Source of the DNA: Riptortus pedestris
Taxonomy: Eukaryota; Arthropoda; Insecta; Hemiptera; Alydidae
Direction of reading: 5' to 3'
Assembly (NCBI GenBank): GCA_019009955.1
Contig: CM032233.1
Location: 126,769,001-126,833,000 of the forward strand
Length of the DNA: 64,000 nt
How positions within the stretch are numbered: the stretch's first letter is position 1; each line of letters starts with the position of its first letter. The notes under the pieces are model-generated. The model ran no database searches and was not told where the DNA came from. It was given only the letters and a program-made list of their open reading frames with translations. Positions 34,432-45,610 of the stretch are shown piece after piece. Made by a program: the position numbers and the translations under genes.

Positions 34432-34480
34432 TCTTCCTCAATCCAACAGATGCTGTTCTAGCAACCCTTAGTTCCTCTTC
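34432..34480 (-). CDS. Exon B of an unidentified host gene
   Basis: A 49-base exon between acceptor TATTTTATAG and donor GTGAGT. It codes EEELRVARTASVGLRK plus one base. The frame joins exon A (36679-36805) in phase 0, giving QFDNQ followed by EEELRVAR, a charged helical segment. I do not recognise the protein. The next exon must start with two bases of a split codon; the first found GOSR1 exon would fit this phase, but that may be chance. Splice sites and phase are the main support. Confidence 0.55.
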
Positions 34481-35639
34481 CTATAAAATATAAAATAAAA
34501 ATATTTTAAGGCACATAAAAAAAAAGATCTTCATGTCTCACTAACACTCTTAATTGTTTTGATTGCTCCAATTGTTGTAATGTGTTGTGTTGTTTTAATT
34601 GAATTTAATTGTTAGAGCAAATGTTTCACCCTCATGAGCATTTGCAATGCTGAGCTTAAAATTATTCTCCTCAAGTCAATAAGTCAGTATAAAAATGTTT
34701 CAGTAAAATAAAAACTTATGATCATAATTATGCTGTCATGTCTCTATGAAAATATAAAATCTAAGCCTATTTATAATTTGAAAATGTAATGCAATCTTAG
34801 ATTCATTACATACTTCAAACCAATGGAGCTTGACTCTTCAAACCTTTCTATAAAACACAACTAGTTTTCTACATTTAAAAGAAATCCCATATAAATTTAG
34901 CCTAGCAGTGCTGTTGCTCTTAATTTGAGGTCATTCTCAATAAATGACTAAAATGTATGTATAAAGTTTGTGGATTTACTATAATGTATAATATATTAAG
35001 GTTTTATTTATGTTTATCTATTTTTTGAAAAAAACAAAAACATACATGAAGGGGATTGGTCATATTTTATAATAAATGAAATAATGTTATTTTTAATTTT
35101 ATCTAAAAGAAACCAGTTTCTATAGATATTAATGTTTTGTCAAATCACTTTTTTTGTTTATTTGTAAATATTTGTCAGCTCCTTTTTATTGGGAATTATT
35201 GTATTTAAAATAAATAAATCTAATGTGTAAAATATATAATTGACAATTAATTGGGTCATTTATTTCATGTCATTATGTTAACAATTATATTAAAATAATC
35301 AATCAATTACATTTGTTGAGTATACACGAAAAATTATAAATGTTGTATTTTGTAATAGAAAAATCATATTTTAAAGTGGAACTTCATGGCCAAGTAACAA
35401 TAAAAGTTTCATCACAGTGTATGGGGGGGGTGTAAACACAGTATATTTCCAACCTGCTGTAATGATGCACTGGTGATCGCATTTCACCATTAATTATCTA
35501 TTTCTGCCTCCATAAGAAGCCTAAGTAAACAGGAGTTAAAATATAAACTGGACACAAGATCCTTAGTGACTCTCAGTGAACAAAGATTATAAGAAATATT
35601 AAATCAAGGTGTATCATTTCCTGAATTCCTGAACGATAA
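34481..35639. other. Putative intron, no recognisable feature
   Basis: AT-rich DNA between exon B and a mariner fragment. 35430-35620 weakly resembles the flank of R1 right ends. Confidence 0.4.
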
Positions 35640-35910
35640 ATCATTATGCGAAATCCTCAACTGCTGCCCTCACCTGCACTCACATTTTGGGGAATTGTTG
35701 CAGTTCTGGGTCTTCCAACTACTCGAGGCATTGTAGGTCCAGTTGATTCCAAAGCACGAACTCACCCTCTTATTGTCTTTCCATCAAGCACTGAAATGTT
35801 GAAAAAAAAAATGAAAGAATGGCCGTTTTATAAAAAAGTTGTGGTGGCGAAGCCATGATGCTCTCCGTTCCAGGCCATGGTGCATACTGAAAACAGTGGA
35901 GCATAACAGT
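35640..35910 (-). pseudogene. Degenerate N-terminal Tc1/mariner transposase fragment
   Basis: On the minus strand: DGKTIRG, then ALESTGPTMPRVVGRPRTAT and IPQNV, with stops between. The GRPRTAT.PQNV pattern is the GRPR-type linker between the two helix-turn-helix halves of Tc1-like transposases. The catalytic domain is absent. Confidence 0.55.
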
Positions 35911-36678
35911 CATAATGAAGCCTTGCTCAATGCGTTACCCCCTCCAAGTATACCTTTTGCACCACCCTTTAATAAATATTTTTTTCTGCATTTTCAGTTT
36001 ATGGTGACTGATTAAAATTGTTTGGAAATATAAATTTAAGAGGCTAACATAATTGAGTGTGTCATATATGATGGTCATGGAGCGACTTTAATTTTTCTAT
36101 AAATAAAATCTATTATAATCTACTGTTCTTTTCTATATTATAGAGCTGAATCATAAAAATAATGATAACATTTAATTGAGACTAATGCTGGTTTTTATAT
36201 AATCACCCTTATAAAGGAAGCAGTCTAATGGAGTGAGTAATGGATTTTAATCATTTATTTTGTTTTAAAGAAATGGATTTCTTATCTGTAATCCGCTGTT
36301 GAATGAGCTGGACCTCTGCCACAATCTAAGAATATTCACCACAACCAAACCAGCACCCTGGTCTTTCTAATACCTAGCCCTAAACCCATAGATAGTCTTT
36401 CTGTCTTGCACCACCTGGTACAACACATTTATATTAGGCAGCATTTCTGGTCCCATTCTGGCAGTAATACCCAACCATTACAGTCTGCATTCCTAAAGCA
36501 GATGATACAACAATTTTGTCAGTATTTGTACAGTACAATAAAATTGCATTTGAAAAATAACAACTTACAGCTTAATCCTCAAAGTGTAACCGCTTGTGTT
36601 GAACTGTCTTGAGGATACCTAACAAGCAACTCTTGAAGACCTCGCAGGTACAAGCCTTTATCTTTTTTTGACTCCTAC
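35911..36678. other. Putative intron, no recognisable feature
   Basis: The open plus-strand frame at 36406-36612 has no recognised motif. Confidence 0.4.
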
Positions 36679-36805
36679 CTGATTATCGAACTGTTCTCCT
36701 TGAAGAAAATGAGCTATCTGGCTAAACAAGTTATAGTCAAGAGGGTCAGTCAGGTATGCTGAGTGTAGCAGACTATCAAGTTCTTTAATTTTATTCAGAG
36801 TTATT
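36679..36805 (-). CDS. Exon A of an unidentified host gene
   Basis: A 127-base exon between acceptor AACACTACCACTAG and donor GTAGGAGT. It codes ITLNKIKELDSLLHSAYLTD, then PLDYNLFSQIAHFLQGEQF and DNQ. The amphipathic leucine pattern suggests helices. It begins with the last base of a codon and ends in phase 0. A CA/TG microsatellite begins 20-30 bases upstream of the acceptor. The protein was not recognised; the codon pattern, splice sites and phase match to exon B argue that it is real. Confidence 0.55.
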
Positions 36806-36826
36806 CTAGTGGTAGTGTTAGTGTAG

Positions 36827-36831
<5 letters not shown>

Positions 36832-36918
<87 letters not shown>
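36832..36918. repeat. (GT)n then (TA)n compound microsatellite
   Basis: About 36 bases of GT repeat followed by about 50 bases of TA repeat, just upstream (minus strand) of exon A. Confidence 0.95.
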
Positions 36919-36923
<5 letters not shown>

Positions 36924-37137
36924 GAATGAGAGAAATTATGTATTATATAAATTTAAACTTGGTCATAATGCTTCTGGAGCCACAACTATTCAGAGCAAAT
37001 TTTGTGGAAGGCTAGAAAAAAATCTCTATAATGGACAATCAAGGGCTTTGTAAGAGAACATTCAAAACAGTCCATTGTCAGCCATAGTTTTCTTATATAA
37101 TATATTCATGCTATTGGGAAAACATAAATGTTCATCA

Positions 37138-37290
37138 TGCAGAGGTTGCATAAGTTAAGCAATTTTTCACATGTGGGTGTAACACGCTCTTCATCTCATC
37201 TCACCATATATTTTATATTTATAAGTAAACTATAATAAGTAGAAGTCTCCACTTCTACTGGGTTTACTGAAGACTGAATACATGAAAGTA
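37138..37290 (-). repeat. R1 repeat, right-end fragment
   Basis: CATGCAGAGGTTGCATAAGT is a diverged right end; GAAGTCTCCACTTCTACTGG and TTTACTGAAGACTGAA match the segment left of it in other copies. Confidence 0.45.
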
Positions 37291-37292
37291 CA

Positions 37293-38211
37293 CATAACGA
37301 ATTGGAATCTTGGAGATCTAATGCTTCATTCTTATGTATTTTTTGTTTCTCTCCTCTTTCATTTAAAAATGTCTTTGAAACTGTTGGTGCAACATAAAAA
37401 GAGACATGTTTGATCAGAGATCAGTGTTGATGCAAGAAAAAGGAAGCAATAAATATTTTTTATCCAAGGAAATAATTGCTTTGAAAATCATTGCAAGGTC
37501 CCTTAAACAGGTATAGTTATAACAATTTTTTGAAGGAGGATTTGCCAACCTTATTGGGGGACATACCTCTTCAACTTAAAAGAACAATGTGGCTGCAACA
37601 ATACGGGTGGTTGCCCAGCACATTATTCATTGGAAGCTAGAAGAGTTGTAGCAGGAAAGGTGGAGAGGGTTCAGCGCGGTAGTACAATTGCTTGGCCTCC
37701 CCGTTCTTTAGATTTCACTCCACTAGATTTTTTTCTGTGGGGAAAACTATAAAATACTACATACAAAAACCCATCGGGCAGCCCTGTCTAGCTCAGAGAA
37801 AGTCTTACCGAGTTCTGCTGGAGAATAACAAGTGAGGAAATTTTTTGTGCTGTTCGTAATCTGACAATACGTTTTGAAAGATGTATTAGATCTCAAGGAG
37901 ACTTTTTTGAATTTTTATTCAATGTTTATATAACTATATCTGTTTAAGGGACCTTGCAGTGATTTCCATAGCGATTGTTTCCTTGATTAAAAAATGCTTA
38001 TTGTTTCCTTTTTCTTGCATCAACACTGATCTCAACCTGTTCATCTTGAGATTATTTTTTTTAATTTAAAGAAATATTGTAAAATTTGATGTTTAATTGA
38101 AAAATCCGCAAAAGATTATTTTCAATTCAGTTTCAAAGATATTTTTAAATGAAAGAGGAGAAAAAAAATACATAAGAATGTATCATTGATCTTCAAGATT
38201 ACAATTCATAA
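37293..38211 (+). mobile_element. mariner-like element with ~225-base inverted terminal repeats
   Basis: Left arm 37293-37520 and right arm 37935-38211 are inverted copies. Paired blocks include TTCTTATGTATTTTTTG with its complement near 38170, AGTGTTGATGCAAGAAAAAG with its complement near 38015, and AAGGTCCCTTAAACAG with CTGTTTAAGGGACCTT. They flank a transposase remnant. Long terminal repeats of this size are unusual for simple mariners but known in some Tc1/mariner lineages. Confidence 0.7.
37536..37925 (+). pseudogene. mariner-like transposase C-terminal remnant
   Basis: First frame: EDLPTLLGDIPLQLKRTMWL followed by QQYGW, where the usual QHDGAP catalytic motif has lost its Asp. One frameshift later: HYSLEARRVVAGKVERVQRG, STIAWPPRSLDFTPLDFFLW and a stop after GKL. 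Then further reading with ESLTEFCWR and RNLTIRFERCIRSQG. The N-terminal half is missing. Confidence 0.8.
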
Positions 38212-38428
38212 GTCGCCTTGAAAAGTTATAATGACGTTAAGGATACCAGATTTTACAATGGCGTAGATTCTTTAATTTCAATTATATAAAAATGTGGTTT
38301 GCTGATTCTTTAATAACTTTTTAAGGGCTTTGAAAGGGCATAATAAAAATAGATGTCATCTGCAGGCCACAACATTTATGTGTGTCAACCTTCTATGACG
38401 TGCCAAAGTTGGATAATAATGCTCATTG

Positions 38429-38672
38429 TAAAACTAGAGGTGAAGACCATTGTTTTCCTCTGCCATGTTTTTATTAAATCATCCATTAAGCCATGAAAAG
38501 CATTTGATCCAGTTTATCTTCGACACCGCGTATGTGTGTGTGCGTGCACACAAACACACACACACACACACACGGTGTCGAAGATAAACTGGATCAAATG
38601 CTTTTCATGGCTTAATGGATGATTTAATAAAAAAATGGCAGAGGAAAAAAACGGTCTTCACCTCTAGTTTTA
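38429..38672. repeat. Near-perfect palindrome, 100-base arms around a TG/CA loop
   Basis: Left arm 38429-38528 and right arm 38573-38672 differ at only about three positions by eye. The loop is 44 bases of TG then CA repeat and can itself pair. CTTCGACACCG and CGGTGTCGAAG meet the loop. Flanking sequence is not duplicated. Confidence 0.9.
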
Positions 38673-39029
38673 GTGTGTGTGTGTACACTGTAATGAGAAG
38701 TATATGCTATAATGACATTGGGTTTTAACTAAAGGTTATTTGAATTTTTTAGTATGAGTAGGAAGCAAGAAAATTGATAGTCAAGAAAATTGATAGTTCT
38801 AAGTCAGTTGGTAAATGAACTCCTGTGTGCTTATCTTGTGCTTGTGTATGTGTGTGTGTGCGTGCATGCATGTGTGTGCTTGCATATAAGCATGTGATTA
38901 TAAAGATATGTTTGTAACAGACTCATTAGTAATACAAATTAATATTTTCTGTTTTCAGAATTACTGGTGCAGAAGGCTGTCATTAGATGCTGTATTGTCA
39001 AAAGCTTTTACTACCACAATAAGTTCATG

Positions 39030-39114
39030 TTAAATACTCTCTGTCTTCCCTAATATTTTTATAGCCTCCATTGTGGCTTGAACATGATCATGTCCCATGT
39101 ATGTATATGGACAT
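39030..39114 (-). other. Weak candidate 3' exon
   Basis: On the minus strand CPYTYMGHDHVQATMEAIKI and LGKTESI run to a TAA. The possible acceptor TTGTAG upstream has a poor pyrimidine tract. Not recognised; it may be chance or part of an old element. Confidence 0.2.
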
Positions 39115-39399
39115 CTACAATAGCTATTGACAAGGATTTTCAAAAAACAGGTATGCCAATAATATTAATACAGATTTATTCAATTAAATCAAAAGTGTTT
39201 GAAAATTATTTTTATGATGAGTATTGATCGAAAAATATGAAATTTCATTGATGGGGTTTGGGAGGTAGGTGGTGGGTAGAAGTGATTACAAAAACCAGTG
39301 GCACTTGTGATGAATGGATATTTTAGAATTGATACAGAGGAAAAGAGTTGTCTCTTATATATTCAGGGATAATTCCAAGGTCTTAGATGTCAAAAAGAC

Positions 39400-39605
39400 A
39401 GTGTTTTAGAGGATTTCCCTTAAGGGAATATTTAGAAATAGAAAATATATGTTGAGATCATCAGTAGTGTTGTTTACCAGCATGTGGGGAATTGATGAAT
39501 ATTTGAAGAATATATTTGAAAATATATGGGGAGAAGAGATCAATAGTGTGCTCTTAGGAAATCTGCTTAGTTTATGCAACGTCTGCATGGCGGACTTTTT
39601 ATATA
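39400..39605 (+). repeat. R1 repeat, deleted copy holding both ends
   Basis: The left part has GAGGATTTCCCTTAAGGGAA and GAATATTTGAAGAATATATT; the right end is AGGAAATCTGCTTAGTTTAT followed by a gcaacgtctgcatggcggactttt-like end. Confidence 0.5.
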
Positions 39606-40194
39606 AAAAAACTATTGGAATAGTTGTGGAAATTAATATTTTGTCAGTTTTACACTAATGCTGTTTTTATTTATAAACATGTATAATTACAGGCTTAGGC
39701 ACTAAGTTTTTGTAGGCATCTTCTGTTTGTTAGTATTTTGGTGACACATAAACATTTATAAGGACATATAACTACTATTACACTGTTTTTTTTTCAGGCT
39801 TCTTTACTTTTTTTATTTCATTATGCTTCCCATATAGTTCATTTCATATCGTTTTCAAGGCCTCCGATCTTTAAAACATTGCATGATGAAGTTTGACAAG
39901 GGATTTGTTTAATGCAATAGTTGTATCTCTCTATTGCATAATGGGTTTTACTTTTGTTATATAAGCTTTGTGTTTGTGCAAGTTATTTAGAATTAGTTGA
40001 GGGAAGGGAGTGATTTTGTTTAACACATTTTGGTTGTTTTTCTGTAAGGCCGTTGCTGTAAATGGATAAATAGAAGAAAATGTGAGTATTATTGGGGAAG
40101 GGGGGTTAAGCTTGATTAATATAGAGCTGGATATGCTGTCTAGGAGAATCTTGGAATAAGACAGGGTAGAAATTGGTTGTAAATAAATATATAA

Positions 40195-40239
<45 letters not shown>

Positions 40240-41305
40240 TAGGAGGATAAGAGAGAAATAAATAAAATCCTACTAAATTCTCATTTCTGGATGATAAATG
40301 AGAATCTACTATAATCGTCCTGCTCATATAAATTTTCTGTATCTTTTGGTAGGTATAGGTTGTTGTCATTGACTTCTAGTATGTTGATGATTTGTTTGAG
40401 AGAGGGTTACCAGTCGTGGTCAAGCAAATCGTACAAAATAGAGGAAATAGTCCACCAACAATCAATCTAAACACCAAATTTAAATAAATATAAATCTATT
40501 CAAATTCTTAATGTTTCAATTAAAGGAGAAAAAGATAACTTTGAGGGGCACCTTTATAATCAGGATAAAAAGAGGAGAAACTTAGCTATTCTTAAAGTTA
40601 ATATATAAGAAGTACTTAACTATTTTGTTAGAAATGTGAGAGGTCCTGGCGTTAGGACAGTAAAATAACTGACTTGTAGACTAATAGAGATCTAATCTAA
40701 GAAAATGCTTGTAAAATATTGAATAGAACCTTGTTATAATCCTGCTTTTATAGTCTGAGCCTTTGTCTGATTTGGAAAGTTAGGTGGCCTAAAAACGGTA
40801 TTACTAAAATATTATCATGCCTTAGCTAGTAATTGTTAGGAGTATAAAACAAGTATGGAGAACAGCATCTGCCTGCTGACTGATATTATGTATATTTGTC
40901 ATTTTCTAATTGATTATAGATTTCTCATCAATCCATATTTTGTCTTTCACAACTCAATGCAATCCCAACCATGCTATTTATGAATGTAATTTTGAAATAG
41001 TTGTAATATTAAATTAGAATTTTAATTAAACATACTACTTCATTAGATGTTTCAGGGTAAAATGTTCTAGTATTGAATAAATTCCTTCTCTACAGCTATT
41101 TTTGTGTATTCAATTAAAATTATTATAAAATTGATGTGTAGTATTTTGAAGAAAAAAAATACATTTTTGTTATTTGTTTTAAAAAAAAATGTACTTTATT
41201 AGCTCAGTTAAGATAAATAAATTTTCTCTCTGATGATCTTATTGAAATTGTTATACCTTAATAGAAAAGAAATAAACCATTGTTTGATAAAGAAGTGTAA
41301 TATCA

Positions 41306-41309
<4 letters not shown>
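39606..41309. other. No recognisable gene; one (TA)n at 40198-40236
   Basis: AT-rich DNA with a 39-base TA array; no coding frame or shared repeat identified. Confidence 0.5.

Positions 41310-41351
<42 letters not shown>
41310..41351. repeat. (TA)n array at the 3' end of Helitron copy H1
   Basis: Pure TA repeat directly abutting the CTAG end of the element. Confidence 0.95.
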
Positions 41352-41352
<1 letters not shown>

Positions 41353-42659
41353 TAGCTCAGATACCCGGCTTCGCTCGGGAATTCATTTGAGGCTGAATGG
41401 TGACTGTATTTTTTTGGCAAGGCTTTACATTGCACAATATTTTGACATTTACCCATCCCAGTGTTTAGGGTTTATACCCGTCGTTGCTATGTAAGGCTTC
41501 ACTGTCCTCCATATTGTCATATTTCCCATCTCCTGTGCATTATTTAGCTTTGAATTATTAAGGTCAAAATATTAACATAGATTTGAATTAATTTTTCCAG
41601 GTGAGGTACCTGTTAGTTCATATTGGAAAGAATTGATGAGCATATCAATATTTCTACGCAAATTACTTGCTTCATAAATTGTTCCCGAAAAAATGTATAA
41701 AATAAAAGTTACTCTATAGAACAAAGTAAACATCTTTTGTTATGTACACGTTTGTCAAAAAAACAAATAGATAACGAAATATCGCGAATTTTTATTTCAG
41801 GCCTCCCTTATAACCCCCACTTCCGTTTGAACCGAAAAATTTGAATATAGCTTATAATCATGGAAGAATTAATGCTAATTGATATACCGAGTTTTATTAA
41901 GTTCGGTTCAATCGTTAGTGCCCAATAAAATTGTTGGCTCCCGCTAAAGTTTTAGTGTATATCTCGTTTATACTTTGTTATAAGACAAAAGTGAATATCA
42001 CAAAAGTTACTTCAAATAAAAAAATAAACTACTTTTGTCATGTGCATATTTGCAGAAAAATGAATAGAAAACAAAATATTGCTATTTTTAAATTCAGGCC
42101 ACCCTTACAATCCCCACTCCTGCCCGTCCCTAGAAATGTTGGTATGGCTTATTATAATGAAGGCTTTAGTGCTAATACACATACCGAGTTTTATTTAGTT
42201 CGGTTGAGTCTTTTTTGCTAAATAAAATTCTTCACTTCCGCTATTGGTTTTAGCGTATATCTTGTTTGTAATTTGGTATACGAAAAAAGTGTATATAACA
42301 AAAGTTACTCCGAATAACAAAATAAACAACTGTTGTTATGTTCATATTTGCCAAAAAACCAATAGGAAACGAAATATCGCTATTTCTAATTTCAGGCTTC
42401 CCTTATAACCCCCACTCCTGTTCATCGCAGAGAATATTCATATAGCCTAAAGTCTAAGTTGGGTTAGTAGTAATATACATACCAAGTTTCATAAAATTCG
42501 GTTCAGCCGTTTATGCGTGAAAAGGTAACAAACAAACAAATAAACAATCAAACAAACATACACGAAAGAAACAAAATGCAGTTATGGTGTCTATGACATG
42601 TGAAACGAAAAGTTATCGTGAAATTTCGTGAAAAAAATCAATGTACAGACAGAGGTTAC

Positions 42660-42716
<57 letters not shown>
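41352..42716 (-). mobile_element. Helitron-like non-autonomous element H1
   Basis: On the minus strand the 3' end reads CCCGAGCGAAGCCGGG (stem-loop), then TATCTGAG, then CTAG, followed by T. A hairpin about 12 bases before a CTRR end at an A/T target is the Helitron signature. The 5' end lies in a (TA)n array (42664-42716) followed by AAATTGTAACCTCTGTCTG-type sequence, a GTTT tetranucleotide run and TAAACGGCTGAACCGAATTT. Three internal ~280-300-base units follow, each with a CCACTCCTG...-containing block. No Rep/helicase coding is present. Confidence 0.7.
42664..42716. repeat. (TA)n array shared by the 5' ends of H1 and H2
   Basis: 53 bases of TA repeat, with ATTTTATATA on the left and its complement on the right, forming the centre of a head-to-head pair. 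Confidence 0.95.
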
Positions 42717-42721
<5 letters not shown>

Positions 42722-43686
42722 GTAATCTCTGTCTGTACATTGATTTTTTTCGCGAAATTTCACGATAACTTTTCGTTTCACATGTCATAGACACCATAAC
42801 TGCATTTTGTTTCTTTTGTTTATGTTTGTTTGTTTGTTTGTTTGTTACCTTTTCACGCATAAACGGCTGAACCGAATTTTATGAAACTTGGTATGTATAT
42901 TACTACTAACCCAACTTAGACTTTAGGCTATGTTAATATTCTCTGAGATGAACAGGAGTGGGGGTTATAAGGGAGGCCTGAAATTAAAAATAGTGATATT
43001 TCGTTTCCTATTGCATTTTCGGCAATTATGCACATAACAAAAGTTGTTTATTTTGTTATTTAGAGAAACTTTTGTCATATACACTTTTGTCGTATACCTA
43101 ATTATAAAGGCGTTATACGCCAAAAAGTGATAGCAGAAGTCAACAATTTTATTTGGCACAAAAGACTCAACCGAACTAAACCAAACTCGGTATGTGAATT
43201 AGCACTAACGTCTTCCTTATAATAAGCCATACTAACATTTCTAGGGACGGGCAGGAGTGAGGGTTATAAGGGAGGCCTGAAATTAAAAATAGTGATATTT
43301 CGTCTCCTGTTGGGGTTTCGGCAAATATGCACATAACAAAGTGGTTTATTTTATTATTTAGTGAAATTTGCTCTTCAATTCTTTGGAACTACAAGGTACC
43401 TCACCGGGAAAAACTAATTCAAATGTATGTTAATATTTTGTGCTTAATAATTCAAATCTATGCATAATGCACAGGAAACGGGAAATATGACAATATGGAG
43501 AACAGTGAAGTCTTACATAAAAAAATAATTTTATTATTAACAAATCCACAGAAACGACGGGTATTTAAACTAAACACTGGGACGGGTAAATGTCAAAATA
43601 TTGTGCAAAGTAAAGCCTTGCCAAAAAAATACCATCACCATTCAGCCTCAAATGAATTCCCGAGCGAAGCCGGGTATCTGAGCTAG
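42713..43686 (+). mobile_element. Helitron-like element H2, head-to-head with H1
   Basis: Starts TAAAATTGTAATCTCTGTCT, has GTTTGTTTGTTTGTTTGTT and AAACGGCTGAACCGAATTTT, and ends in stem-loop CCCGAGCGAAGCCGGG (43659-43674), 12 bases before the terminal CTAG (43683-43686). Confidence 0.72.
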
Positions 43687-43702
43687 TATATACTTATATA
43701 TA

Positions 43703-44794
43703 TCTATATATATATATATAAAATTGTAACCTCTGTCTGTACATTGATTTTTTTCGCGAAATTTCACGATAACTTTTCGTTTCACATGTCATAGACACCA
43801 TATCTGCATTTTGTTTCTTTCGTGTATGTTTGTTTGTTTGTTTGTTACCTTTTCACGCATAAACGGCTGAACCGAATTTTATGAAACTTGGTATGTATAT
43901 TACTACTAACCCAACTTAGACTTTAGGCTATATTAATTTTCTCTGAGACGAACAGGAGTGGGGGTTATAAGGGAAGCCTGAAATTAAAAATAGCGATATT
44001 TCGTTTTCTATTGGTTTTTCGGTAAATATGCACATAACAAAAGTTGTTTATTTTGTTATTTAGAGTAACTTTTGTTATGTACACTTTTGTCGTATATCGA
44101 AGTTTAAATGCGTTATACGCTAAAAATTATAGCGGGAGTCAACAATATTATTTGCCAAAAAAGACTCAACCGAACTAAATAAAACTCGGTATGTGTATTA
44201 GCAGTGAGGTCTTCATTATAATAAGCCATACCAACATTTCTATGGACGTGCAGGAGTGGGGGTTATAAGGGAAGCCTGAAATTTAAAATAGCGATATTTC
44301 GTTTCCTATTGGTTTTTCCGCAAATATAAACATAACAAAAGTTGTTTATTTTGTTATTTGGAGTAACTTTTGTTATATACACTTTTGTCGTATACCTAAG
44401 TATAAATGAGTTATACGTTAAAACTTTAGCGGGCACTAACGGCTGAACCGAACTTAACAAAACTCGGTATGTCAATTAGCATTAATTCTTCCATGATTAT
44501 AAGATATATTAAAATCTTTAGGTTCGAACGGGAGGGGGGTTATAAGGGAGGCCTGAAATAAAAATTCACCATATTTACATGTATAAGAGACGGGAAACAT
44601 AAAAATATCGAAGACAGTGAAGCCTAATCGAACAAATAATTCTGTTATTAGCAAATACACGGCAACGACGGGTATTAACCCTAAACACTGGGACGGGTAA
44701 ATGTCAAAATATTGTGCAATGTAAAGCCTGCTAAAAAATACCATCACCATTCAGCCTCAAATGAATTCCCGGGCGAAGCCGGGTATCTGAGCTA

Positions 44795-44795
<1 letters not shown>
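43703..44795 (+). mobile_element. Helitron-like element H3, best terminal structure
   Basis: Starts A|TCTATATATA, that is 5' TC after host A, continues AAAATTGTAACCTCTGTCTG and ends in stem-loop CCCGGGCGAAGCCGGG (44768-44783), then TATCTGAG and CTAG (44792-44795) before host T. Length 1093. It follows H2 head-to-tail with only 16 bases of TA-like sequence between. Confidence 0.75.

Positions 44796-44846
<51 letters not shown>
44796..44846. repeat. (TA)n array after H3
   Basis: 51 bases of TA repeat immediately after the CTAG end of H3. Confidence 0.95.
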
Positions 44847-44850
<4 letters not shown>

Positions 44851-45144
44851 TTTAATTTTGTCCACCTTGTTATTAATGCTAAAAATTTCAAATCCGATAG
44901 AACTCTATTTTTTTTTTATTAGAATCTATTTTTATATCTGAGATATTTAATATTTGGGATGCAAGTCAGCTTATTGCATTTAATCAGCTACATGTAATGA
45001 AAACACACACACATCATGTATTGAGTTCTTGAAGCATTTTGAATCTGTAAATGGATAGCAACATTTATTCTATATAATATGTCAACAATATTATTAGAGA
45101 ATTGGATTGAGATGTTGGTTCACCAATGGCACAGCAACACTAAT

Positions 45145-45430
45145 CTGATATCACTCGTAAGCACAGGGCAGTATATTTAAAAATACAATTCTCCTTAATT
45201 CAGTTTATTAACACTACATGTTTCACATTCTTTACTTCAGCACCTCATGTGGAGTATAATTATTACACCTAAAACCAAAGTCAGCCCATTGCCTAGAGAG
45301 ACATCCTTTCTCTAGACCATAGCTGACTTTAGTTTAAGTAAAGATCATGAAGCATGAAGAATGTTAATAAAGTGAAATAAGGAGAATTGTATTTCTATAT
45401 ATTCTGACCCTGTGCCTACGAGTGATATTT
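45145..45430. repeat. Hairpin-type MITE, about 290 bases
   Basis: Left arm from GATATCACTCGTAAGCACAGG and right arm ending CCTACGAGTGATAT pair over about 100 bases. AATACAATTCTCCTTA pairs with TAAGGAGAATTGTATT, and AACCAAAGTCAGC with GCTGACTTTAGTT near the centre. No coding frame; terminal duplications not identified. Confidence 0.7.
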
Positions 45431-45610
45431 TTGCAACAAACCTCATTTCTGATCTCCCTTATACTGAGGTTTTTATTCTTCATGTAATCCCATAACTCAG
45501 TTATTGGCTTCCTATCTGTTTGATTGCTTTTGCACCACATTTATGATATCCCTTGAGATATTTTGGTATCTGAAGTGCATTTAGGGGCAATCTCTAATCA
45601 CCCCTCCATC

